DNA of 8,823 bases from UBA4971 sp029551185. GTDB taxonomy: Bacteria > Bacillota > SHA-98 > UBA4971. The DNA lies in the NCBI GenBank assembly GCA_035593725.1, contig DAOSZN010000054.1, positions 1-8,823 of the forward strand, given 5' to 3'. Shown here one piece after another: positions 1 to 6,022 of this stretch; position 1 is the first letter of the stretch, and each line of letters opens with the position of its first letter. A program made the position numbers and the translations under genes. Below the pieces are notes generated by a model. The model had not been told where the DNA came from. It was given only the letters and a program-made list of their open reading frames with translations, and made no database searches.

Positions 1-10
1 GTCTAAGGCG

Positions 11-39
11 ATTATAACACGACAGATTCCCTCTTGCAA
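11..39 (-). promoter_or_regulatory. Leftward promoter of a divergent gene beyond the left edge
   Basis: On the minus strand a perfect TATAAT (-10, positions 11-16) lies 17 bases from TTGCAA (-35, positions 34-39, 4 of 6 consensus bases). A LexA-like box at 37-50 overlaps the -35. The gene it drives would start left of the window. In Bacillota the SOS gene divergent from yneA is commonly lexA itself, but this is inferred from known gene order and not seen here. Confidence 0.6.
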
Positions 40-50
40 ACAAACGTTCC
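37..50. promoter_or_regulatory. LexA (SOS) box 1, leftward promoter
   Basis: CAAACAAACGTTCC matches the Gram-positive SOS box CGAACRNRYGTTYC at 13 of 14 positions; only the second base differs. It overlaps the -35 of the leftward promoter, so a bound LexA dimer would block RNA polymerase there. Confidence 0.65.
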
Positions 51-102
51 GGGATTATTCCAAAGATATTGGCAGTTCAAATCAAACGGGCCGAAAACAT
101 AG

Positions 103-131
103 TTGACGGAAACAAATGTTCGTGATACTAT
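103..131 (+). promoter_or_regulatory. Promoter of the YneA-like gene
   Basis: TTGACG (103-108, 5 of 6) and TACTAT (126-131, 4 of 6) are separated by exactly 17 bases. The -10 is preceded by TGA, giving an extended TGn element. SOS box 2 fills the spacer and box 3 lies just downstream, a layout expected for tight LexA repression. The 5' leader to the start codon at 196 would be about 55-60 bases. Confidence 0.65.
109..122. promoter_or_regulatory. LexA (SOS) box 2, inside the rightward promoter spacer
   Basis: GAAACAAATGTTCG has a perfect right half-site (GTTCG) and an imperfect left half (GAAAC instead of CGAAC). It sits between the -35 and -10 of the rightward promoter, which supports a real operator despite the weaker match. 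Confidence 0.5.
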
Positions 132-143
132 TGTACCGAAATA

Positions 144-157
144 CGAACATACGTTTG
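144..157. promoter_or_regulatory. LexA (SOS) box 3, downstream of the rightward promoter
   Basis: CGAACATACGTTTG matches CGAACRNRYGTTYC at all but the last base and is the best-formed box in the window. It lies about 13 bases past the -10 (126-131), so LexA bound here would block initiation or early elongation. Confidence 0.75.
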
Positions 158-195
158 TAGAATAAGGCGGGGAGCGGGGAGGGGTCGGCGACAAA

Positions 196-579
196 ATGAC
201 CGGTTTATCACGAAGAAGTAAGACTAAGGCGGTAAGTGGAATACATAGGAACGGCAAAGCAGTGATCAAAAGATTTAGCACCTGCGGGTTGGTGGGATTG
301 CTAGGGCTTGTAACTATAGCTTTAGCGATAGTGGTTATTTGTTCAAATGTGGCATTATGTATTGCCAATGCGATGAAGTGCGCGGATGATCTTAATTATG
401 AGGTAGTTGAAGTCACTGTAATGCCAGGCGATACACTCTGGGGTATAGCAAAAGATTGCTTCAGTCATGAAGTGGACCTTCGCGTTGCAGTGGATGACAT
501 CATGAGGAATAACAATCTCTCAAGTAGCATTGTCCACCCCGGGCAGGTGCTCAGGGTCGCTGTGCCTACATGCGAATAA
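196..579 (+). CDS. yneA: YneA-like SOS cell-division suppressor (TM + LysM)
   Basis: This is a 127-residue protein with a basic, cytoplasmic-looking N-terminus (residues 1-29), one strongly hydrophobic segment (about 31-58) and a single LysM domain (about 72-123, with the typical PGDTLWGIA start and HPGQVLRV end). One membrane anchor plus an extracellular LysM is the architecture of YneA, the SOS-induced protein that delays septation in Bacillus after DNA damage. The three upstream LexA-type boxes support the same role. LysM would hold the protein at peptidoglycan outside the membrane. A GGAGG at 178-182 precedes the ATG by 13 bases, rather far, but no better start follows it. It is somewhat longer than Bacillus YneA (about 105 residues) because of the basic N-terminal tail. 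A generic LysM protein is the alternative; the symbol rests on architecture plus operator context. Confidence 0.7.
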   Translation: MTGLSRRSKTKAVSGIHRNGKAVIKRFSTCGLVGLLGLVTIALAIVVICSNVALCIANAMKCADDLNYEVVEVTVMPGDTLWGIAKDCFSHEVDLRVAVDDIMRNNNLSSSIVHPGQVLRVAVPTCE

Positions 580-856
580 TAAAAGGTAAATTCCTTAAAT
601 GGTTTATCTGCTGTTGTTATGCACGCCTATACTTTGGTATAGATCTTCAATTTTAAGGCCTTTAAAACGCGTCTTAGAGGCTGGTCATTTTCTACATTTT
701 ACCCCTGATTCTATAGATTTTAAATCATTCGGGAGACCCGGTTCTGCCAACTGTGCTCCCCCCTCCCCGTCTTCTGTATTTGGATCGCATAATATATCTT
801 ATGTAAACTAACAAGAAATAAACATGATAATGCCAAATCTTAACATAGAATATTCC
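580..856. other. Convergent intergenic gap, no convincing gene
   Basis: The gap lies between the 3' ends of the rightward yneA-like gene and the leftward queG-like gene. The only open frame (599-811, plus strand) has a low-complexity, Pro/Ser-rich translation, no good ribosome-binding site and no recognisable family, so I do not call it. The stretch contains small inverted repeats at 627-642, 651-667 and 730-740, and a run of C at about 759-770. Confidence 0.5.
627..642 (+). terminator. Weak hairpin downstream of the yneA-like gene
   Basis: CTATAC-TTTG-GTATAG is a perfect 6-bp stem with a 4-base loop, 47 bases past the yneA-like stop. It is followed by a short T-rich stretch (ATCTTCAATTTT). 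The stem is AT-rich and the T-run is broken, so termination would be weak at best. An AT-only stem at 651-667 follows it. Confidence 0.25.
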
Positions 857-1951
857 TTAATCAGATTCTGTGATAGCGGATTTGATCTCTGATATTACTT
901 CCGGGTCCCTCTCTTCATTTAGAGCTAGAGTGAGGATCTTTCGTGCATTAGGTGTTCCGATTCTCCCTATGGCCCATGCACTGTGGGCGCGCACCGGAAC
1001 ATGAGGATACTTCAAGGTGTCTTTAAGGTATTTGAGAAGATGTGGATCTTCGGTGTTTCCTGCAGCAATCACAGCGTCTCCAAGTATTCGATTCTTGCGT
1101 GCATAGTTTCTACCGATAACCTTTCCAATATTCTCTAACGCTTTTTTCGATGGACGCTGACTTAACTCCAGCAGCTTCGGTAAAGAAAACGCCTCAAGTT
1201 CCTCATGAGGCGGTAATGATAGATCTTTGAGAATATCAGCGTTTTTAGGACAGACGCGCTGACATATTTCACATCCAAGCAGCCTGACACCGTAGGCTTT
1301 TCGAATTTCAGGCGGAACAAGTCGGCCTGAGCCCATATGATTCCGAATACATTTGGAAAGGTCTATAATGCCTTGAGGCTTTATTGCCCCGGTCGGGCAT
1401 AGGTGAATACATCTATTGCATTTACCGCAGTCTGATGCTACCTCTCCTAAATCGCTGCAAAGAGTGTTGCCTTTGATTTCTGTGTCGGTTACCACCCCAT
1501 ATAAGGTCATAAAGGACCCTGACGTTTTAGAATACACTAAGGAGTTTCGCCTGTACACCCCTAGTCCTGACTTCACTGCAAGGGCTTTGAGCGGAAGATT
1601 TGAAGCAACAGAGGCGCATATATCCATCTGACGCAGCCACTCAGTAAAGGATACAGCTTGTCTTAGGCCGATGGGATACTCACGATAATGTGCTGAATAA
1701 ACAGGTGTTGCTGATGGAAAAGGTTCAGCGAGAGGCTTATAAGATCTCACCAGAATAAGCACTTGCCGGGCATGCGGCATGATTTTCCCAGGTGTAAACT
1801 GCAAGTTACGCCCAGACCATGCTTCACCCGGGATTAGATCTTCATCAATTCGTTTTTCCACCTCCCTCTTCCACTCGAACAGAGGTTCGATTGAAGTCTT
1901 TCCAACCAAATGAAATCCTATCTCAAGGGCTTTGTCAGTTATATCTTGCAT
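857..1951 (-). CDS. QueG-like double [4Fe-4S] reductase with HEAT C-terminus
   Basis: This belongs to the epoxyqueuosine reductase (QueG) superfamily, cobalamin-dependent iron-sulfur enzymes that in the type case perform the last step of tRNA queuosine synthesis. From the chosen start the protein has 364 residues: an N-terminal region matching QueG (ALEIGFHLVG), a conserved central part (ALAVKSGLG), a ferredoxin motif CGKCNRCIHLCP, a second cysteine set (CEICQRVCP) and HEAT-like helices at the end. The open frame extends to an ATG at 2044, but the family N-terminus begins at the internal ATG at 1951. A terminator hairpin runs to 2045, so the longer start would lie on its T-tract. Neither start has a clear Shine-Dalgarno sequence. 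The QueG motif with the catalytic Asp before APVLER appears here as SNLPLKAL, without the Asp, and the usual GLGWxGKN reads GLGVYRRN. The fold is confident; the reaction is not. Confidence 0.8.
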   Translation of the reverse strand: MQDITDKALEIGFHLVGKTSIEPLFEWKREVEKRIDEDLIPGEAWSGRNLQFTPGKIMPHARQVLILVRSYKPLAEPFPSATPVYSAHYREYPIGLRQAVSFTEWLRQMDICASVASNLPLKALAVKSGLGVYRRNSLVYSKTSGSFMTLYGVVTDTEIKGNTLCSDLGEVASDCGKCNRCIHLCPTGAIKPQGIIDLSKCIRNHMGSGRLVPPEIRKAYGVRLLGCEICQRVCPKNADILKDLSLPPHEELEAFSLPKLLELSQRPSKKALENIGKVIGRNYARKNRILGDAVIAAGNTEDPHLLKYLKDTLKYPHVPVRAHSAWAIGRIGTPNARKILTLALNEERDPEVISEIKSAITESD

Positions 1952-2044
1952 AGTCAAGAATTTGTTTATCTGAACCACCGTCCCGAATCTTGCAGGCAAT
2001 ACGTTTTTTGAGCGACTTCCCTCCCCTGTTCCGATTCCAAGCAT

Positions 2045-2088
2045 AAAACAAGCCTGGGCGGCTTCAGGAAGTCCGGGGTTCCCAGGCT
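2045..2088 (-). terminator. Structured Rho-independent terminator after the fmdB-like gene
   Basis: On the minus strand AGCCTGGG (2088-2081) pairs with CCCAGGCT (2058-2051). An inner stem, CGG-A-CTTC with GAAG-CCG, fills most of the loop. TGTTTT follows directly. It lies 40 bases after the fmdB-like stop codon and before the preferred queG-like start, so it separates those two genes transcriptionally. Confidence 0.7.
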
Positions 2089-2128
2089 CGCATTACGGAT
2101 TCCAATCCATGGGCCTATTCAAGGCTCA

Positions 2129-2353
2129 TCAGTGACAAGTGCTGCACGAACCTCCGCTGCAGGATCCGCATCCACCTGAACTTGCAGCACTTGTCTTTAT
2201 GCCGCTTCCTCCGCTGTAAGCAAAGGTTGATAAAAGGCGCTTGATTTCATCTGTTCCGCAATTGGGACAAGTTACGTTGGAAGTATCAGATGATCTCAGT
2301 AATTCCTCGAACTTGGCACCGCACTTTTTACATTTAAACTCAAAAATCGGCAT
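2129..2353 (-). CDS. FmdB-family zinc-ribbon protein
   Basis: This small protein has 74 residues from the chosen start. It opens with MPIFEFKCKKCG, the typical FmdB/CxxC zinc-ribbon start (usually MPIYEYRC). The ribbon is C8-x2-C11 and C29-x2-C32, which should bind one zinc. The C-terminus is rich in Gly, Ser and Cys and ends in four further Cys and a His (C-x2-C, C-x2-C-H), which could bind a second metal. FmdB was first described as a putative regulator of formamidase genes, but the family's real function is unknown. The start at 2353 has an AAAGGAGG ribosome-binding site at 2362-2369 with 8-base spacing. The ATG seven codons upstream (2374) would place that site inside the gene and is unlikely. 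It has its own promoter and a downstream terminator, so it may be monocistronic. Confidence 0.85.
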   Translation of the reverse strand: MPIFEFKCKKCGAKFEELLRSSDTSNVTCPNCGTDEIKRLLSTFAYSGGSGIKTSAASSGGCGSCSGGSCSTCH

Positions 2354-2379
2354 GATGTGCGCCTCCTTTCCCATGGAGC

Positions 2380-2409
2380 ATTATACTTCCATTGCCGCTC
2401 ATAAATCAA
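2380..2409 (-). promoter_or_regulatory. Promoter of the fmdB-like gene
   Basis: On the minus strand TTGATT (2409-2404, 4 of 6) and a perfect TATAAT (2385-2380) are separated by 18 bases. Transcription would start near 2373, leaving a leader of about 20 bases that holds the strong AAAGGAGG site. The promoter lies in the gap after the TPR gene. Confidence 0.65.
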
Positions 2410-2442
2410 CCTGGACCGGCAGAGAAAGTATGTTTTCGCGAA

Positions 2443-3858
2443 TCAATTCTGACGAAGTCTTGCAAGCTCATTTCTGAACTTTGAATTAAATGGTTCCACT
2501 TCAAGAGCTTGTTGAATTGCGGAAATAGCCTCTGCCTTCTTTCCCATGGCTTCATACACCATGGCTAAATGGTAGTGGGCAGTTGCCAGTGCTCCTTTAT
2601 CAGGAAACAAGGAGTCAAACAGCAATGCCCTTCTTATTGTCCGTTCCGCTTCATCGAAGTTGCCCAGCTTGAAGTAAGCCCATCCTAAGCTGTCCATATA
2701 TACCGGGTTCGCAGGATCTCTATTTGCTGCTGTCTCAATAAGGGTTATTCCCCTATTAATGTCACGTTCCTCATCTGCAAGGATAAACCCGAGATTATTG
2801 TATGCAGGCAGAAAACCCGGCGCTCTTGCTATCACTGCCTCAAGCGTATTAATGGCTTTATCTATATCATCAGTCAACCAGTAGCATAACCCCAGATTGC
2901 ACCTGGCTTCGATATTGTCCGGGTCCAGCTTAATAACCTGTTCATAGGCCTTCAGAGCTTTGTCATAGTTCTTCTTCGAATACGCTGATTCAGCTTCTTT
3001 CAGTTTAGCCCTCATATCCTCAGCTTCTTGTAGGATAAAGTCCTTATCTGTTACGCCTGTATTTACCTTGATATCTTTTATGACTTGATCGACAGTGCCA
3101 AACTCTGTTAGAAGGTTGACCTTGGTAGGAAGATACAATCCCCTCTCTACCTGAGTTACGGTAATCTCTCCTCTTATGTCGCCTTTTAAGTCAAAAACTG
3201 TGAGTATGTAGTTGTCCCAGTTTCTTTCATTCCCGGGATTGACTTTTTTGAGTTTCAAGAGTGTCCGCTCACCAAGAATATCACTTGTTTCCGCTTGGAG
3301 AATCAGGAATTTCACATTATCAATCCAAAAAACCTCAGGCTCTTTTGCCGTATTTTGCCTGTCTTCGGCAACCAATACGTAAGCGACTCTATCTTCAATA
3401 TTTGCTTTATCACTGAACTTAACATCATATGTCTGCTCAATGTTATCCCTGGCAAACTTCAGCATGAAGTTAAGGGTCTCAAGACCTTGCACTGTCAGGG
3501 AATCATACGCTTTCCAAGTGCCGTCTTTGTTGACTACGACACCGGTTCCCTTTGATAGAAGGACTTTGGTGCCTTCATAAGCTGCAGGAGCCAGGTAAGT
3601 TATGCTGTACTTGTCGGGACGCTTAAAAATCACTCTTGCTACGACAGTCTCACTTACACCTTTTCTGTTATAAACTGATTCCAGAGTGCACTCGAAATCT
3701 TTTGTTCGAGCTGTCGCTTGCGACATCTGTTTCAGGAAGCTTTCAACGTTGACTTCTTCTGCACATACTCCCGATGTTCTTCCCAAGAATGTCAAAACAA
3801 TAAGAATCATAGTGATCCTGGCAATCCTGGCTTTAAAACAATTTCTTCTTTTATTCAC
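2443..3858 (-). CDS. Exported LolA-like domain + TPR-repeat protein
   Basis: This protein has about 471 residues from the chosen start. A basic N-terminus is followed by a hydrophobic segment and a likely signal-peptidase site after VCA (residues 41-43 of the longer frame), so it should be exported. Residues about 45-280 look like a LolA/outer-membrane-lipoprotein-sorting fold (FLKQMSQAT, FKRPDKYSITY, KVLLSKGTG, GLYLPTKV). LolA itself carries lipoproteins across the periplasm in diderms, but related folds occur in monoderms with unknown roles. From about residue 290 to the end there are about four tetratricopeptide repeats (e.g. NYDKALKAYEQVIKLDP, NFDEAERTIRRALLFD), a protein-binding scaffold. 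I prefer the GTG at 3858, with a GGGGGAAG site 7 bases upstream, over the ATG at 3888, which has no ribosome-binding site. The fusion's function is unknown. Confidence 0.75.
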   Translation of the reverse strand: MNKRRNCFKARIARITMILIVLTFLGRTSGVCAEEVNVESFLKQMSQATARTKDFECTLESVYNRKGVSETVVARVIFKRPDKYSITYLAPAAYEGTKVLLSKGTGVVVNKDGTWKAYDSLTVQGLETLNFMLKFARDNIEQTYDVKFSDKANIEDRVAYVLVAEDRQNTAKEPEVFWIDNVKFLILQAETSDILGERTLLKLKKVNPGNERNWDNYILTVFDLKGDIRGEITVTQVERGLYLPTKVNLLTEFGTVDQVIKDIKVNTGVTDKDFILQEAEDMRAKLKEAESAYSKKNYDKALKAYEQVIKLDPDNIEARCNLGLCYWLTDDIDKAINTLEAVIARAPGFLPAYNNLGFILADEERDINRGITLIETAANRDPANPVYMDSLGWAYFKLGNFDEAERTIRRALLFDSLFPDKGALATAHYHLAMVYEAMGKKAEAISAIQQALEVEPFNSKFRNELARLRQN

Positions 3859-3989
3859 AGCTTTTCTTCCCCCATAATCCCCTGACATGTCATAACCGGG
3901 CCAAGGGATGTGCAGTTAGCGTAACACGTATAAGAATAGATTTTCTCCAAACCTGGTATAGATTCCTGCTAAGCCCGATTCTTCTTCAT

Positions 3990-4001
3990 GGGATGCATCC
4001 C
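3990..4001. repeat. 12-base perfect palindrome right after the DUF72 stop
   Basis: GGGATGCATCCC is a perfect palindrome directly adjoining the DUF72 stop codon. No T-run follows on either strand, so it is not a standard Rho-independent terminator. It could be a protein-binding site or an mRNA-end hairpin, or it may be chance. Confidence 0.35.
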
Positions 4002-4796
4002 TCATAGTTCCAATCCAAGCATAGTCTGGAGCATACGCGCATTTTCAGCAGCTTGGCCCGAATGGCAATTATTAAAAAATACATATGTCTTCTCTGTCTT
4101 GTCCGCGATCTGTCGTATCTTGGGGATCCACTCTTTGAGTTCAGTCTCCTGATAAAGGTAGTCATAGCGTTCTCCCGGAGTAGAGTGTTTCCACCATTTC
4201 TTCGCGTTTCGTCCGTGAAACCTTACATAGCCCAAATCAGAGGTGGCTTGAGATGTGGGAGGCACAAGCCCTGGGAGCCTCGGCTCGTCAACTGCGCAGA
4301 ATGCAAGATTATGTGAGCGGAGCAAATCAAAGGTTTCATCAGTTATCCATTCCGCGTTTCGAAACTCCACGACAACCGGGACGTCAGATAACAGATCCTT
4401 AAACCTCAGTATGTACTCTATATTGGATCCGGTCTTTTTAAAGCCCCAAGGAAACTGGGCAAGGACACACCCAAGAACCCCCCTGGCAGTCATAGGCTTC
4501 AGAGCTTCCATGAAGTTGCCAAATATCCTTTTGCGAAGAGCGGAATCTTCGTCTGCATCTATCTCATGTGTCATAGTCTTATTTGCCTTGACACAAAACT
4601 CAAAGTCATCCGGGACTTTTCGAACAAGCCCTTCTATTGTTCTTGCGGCAGGCATCTGGTAATACGTAAAGTTTAATTCTACGCACGGGAATTTCTTCGC
4701 ATAGAACTCGAGCATTTCATTATTCTTGATATTGTGCGGGTAGAATACGCCTGCCCAGTCTTTGTAGCTGAAACCGGATGTGCCTATCAAAATCAT
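4002..4796 (-). CDS. DUF72 (YecE) family protein
   Basis: This 264-residue protein has the full DUF72 pattern: GTSGFSYKDWAGVFYP at the N-terminus, FPCVELNFTYYQMP, FCVKANKTMTHE, AQFPWGF, VVVEFRNAEW and YVRFHGRN near the C-terminal third. The family has a TIM-barrel fold and no established biochemical function; the length matches the family norm. Its ATG overlaps the dinB stop codon in an ATGA, and an AGGGGG site lies 9 bases upstream inside the end of dinB, so translation is probably coupled. It is the last gene of the pduL-peptidase-dinB unit. The shared reading with dinB hints at a DNA-damage or nucleic-acid role, but that is inference from context alone. Confidence in the family is high; no function is claimed. 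Confidence 0.9.
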   Translation of the reverse strand: MILIGTSGFSYKDWAGVFYPHNIKNNEMLEFYAKKFPCVELNFTYYQMPAARTIEGLVRKVPDDFEFCVKANKTMTHEIDADEDSALRKRIFGNFMEALKPMTARGVLGCVLAQFPWGFKKTGSNIEYILRFKDLLSDVPVVVEFRNAEWITDETFDLLRSHNLAFCAVDEPRLPGLVPPTSQATSDLGYVRFHGRNAKKWWKHSTPGERYDYLYQETELKEWIPKIRQIADKTEKTYVFFNNCHSGQAAENARMLQTMLGLEL

Positions 4797-6022
4797 ATGC
4801 CGTAGCCCCCTTCCCTGCCTTCTGCCCCCTTTTTCTTCTGCCCTTTGGCAGGCTTAATAAGGCTTGCGCGTGTAATGGCGTTTTCTCCGAACCTGTCACG
4901 GACCTTATCCATGGCAACTGTAACCCGTCTCTTCTTCTCGTCCTCCTCAAAAAGCGCAAGTTGGCGCATGAAATCATTTTTTGACGAGAGGCTTGATACA
5001 GTGACTCCCACCAGGCGGATTTTCCTTGACCGACTCCAGTTCGCAAGGAACAGTCCTTTGGCTGCTTTGTATATGTCATCATCTAGACATGTAAAGAATG
5101 AGAAAGTATTCGCCCGGGTCAACGTAGTGAAGTCAGAGTAACGAAGTTTCAGTGTTACCGTTCTCGCTACGAGTCCTTGCTTACGCAACCTCCGTCCTAC
5201 CTGCTGAGAAAGGGCCAGGATATGCGTGAGAATGAGCTCTTCATCCCTGGAGTCTTCCGACAGAGTGGTTTCATGCCCTATGGATCTTGGCATTTCCCAA
5301 ATACCAGGGTTAACACTGCTATTATCAATACCCCAAGCAGCACTATGGAGAAGGCGCCCGGTTTCTCCAAACTTTTCCTGCAATAGTTCCACCGGCATTT
5401 TCGCGATAGCTCCGACTGTCTTGATGCCCAGCGACTCCAAGACTTGCGATGTCTTTTCCCCCACCCCATAAAGTTTTCTTACAGGAAGAGGCCATATCAG
5501 ACTATCTACATCCTGAGACCGGATGACAGTAAACCCGTTGGGTTTCTCCATATCAGAGGCCATCTTTGCCAGGACCTTATTTGGAGCTATGCCTACAGAA
5601 CATGTAAGTCCGAAATCTCTTTTTACCTCAGTCTTAATTTTGTGGGCTATTTCACATGTGTCTCCGTAAAGGCGTTCACAGCCTGTGACATCAAGGAAGG
5701 CTTCATCTATGGAGAACGGTTCAACTGTAGGAGTATACTTCCGATACACTTCCAGAAGGCGGTTTGATATTTCCCCGTAGTATGAATGCCTCCCTCGCAC
5801 AAGTACGGCCTGGGGACAAAGGCGCTTGGCTTCCTTTAGAGACATAGCTGAACGTACCCCGAATAGGCGCGCTTCATAAGATGCAGTAGAAACCACGCCT
5901 CTTGCGTCAGGATCTCCGCAGACAATCACGGGTTTCCCTCTCAGCTCGGGATTTGCTTGCTGCTCTATGGCAGCGAAGAATGCATCCATGTCTATGTGGA
6001 TAATTGTCAGGCTGTCTCTCAT
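4793..6022 (-). CDS. dinB: DNA polymerase IV (Y-family, DinB)
   Basis: This is a 409-residue translesion polymerase that copies past damaged bases and leads to mutagenesis. Catalytic metal ligands are visible: D11 in HIDMDAFFA and D106-E107 in SIDEAFLD. F16 sits at the steric-gate position that excludes ribonucleotides. Residues 150-152 and 185-200 carry the expected fingers and helix-hairpin-helix regions (VGIAPNKVLAKMASDM, LYGVGEKTSQVLESLGI), and the little-finger domain follows. QLALF (354-358) is a beta-clamp-binding motif, so the protein should load on the sliding clamp. The C-terminus ends in a Lys/Gly-rich tail. The start overlaps the peptidase stop in an ATGA and has only a weak ribosome-binding site, which suggests translational coupling. 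No LexA box is seen in front of the unit, so SOS induction is not evident here. Confidence 0.96.
   Translation of the reverse strand: MRDSLTIIHIDMDAFFAAIEQQANPELRGKPVIVCGDPDARGVVSTASYEARLFGVRSAMSLKEAKRLCPQAVLVRGRHSYYGEISNRLLEVYRKYTPTVEPFSIDEAFLDVTGCERLYGDTCEIAHKIKTEVKRDFGLTCSVGIAPNKVLAKMASDMEKPNGFTVIRSQDVDSLIWPLPVRKLYGVGEKTSQVLESLGIKTVGAIAKMPVELLQEKFGETGRLLHSAAWGIDNSSVNPGIWEMPRSIGHETTLSEDSRDEELILTHILALSQQVGRRLRKQGLVARTVTLKLRYSDFTTLTRANTFSFFTCLDDDIYKAAKGLFLANWSRSRKIRLVGVTVSSLSSKNDFMRQLALFEEDEKKRRVTVAMDKVRDRFGENAITRASLIKPAKGQKKKGAEGREGGYGI

Noticed and set aside
12..368. Open frame on the minus strand through the SOS region
   Set aside because: It runs antisense across the promoters, LexA boxes and the start of the yneA-like gene and has no recognisable protein features.
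599..811. Possible 70-residue gene on the plus strand with a hydrophobic start
   Set aside because: The Shine-Dalgarno match is weak and too far from the ATG, the rest is Pro/Ser-rich without domain features, and it overlaps hairpins in a convergent gap.
590..860. Nine-base ATTCCTTAA repeated at both ends of the convergent gap (590-598 and 852-860), possible target duplication
   Set aside because: It is AT-rich, short, and one copy includes the queG-like stop codon; no inverted ends of an element lie inside it.
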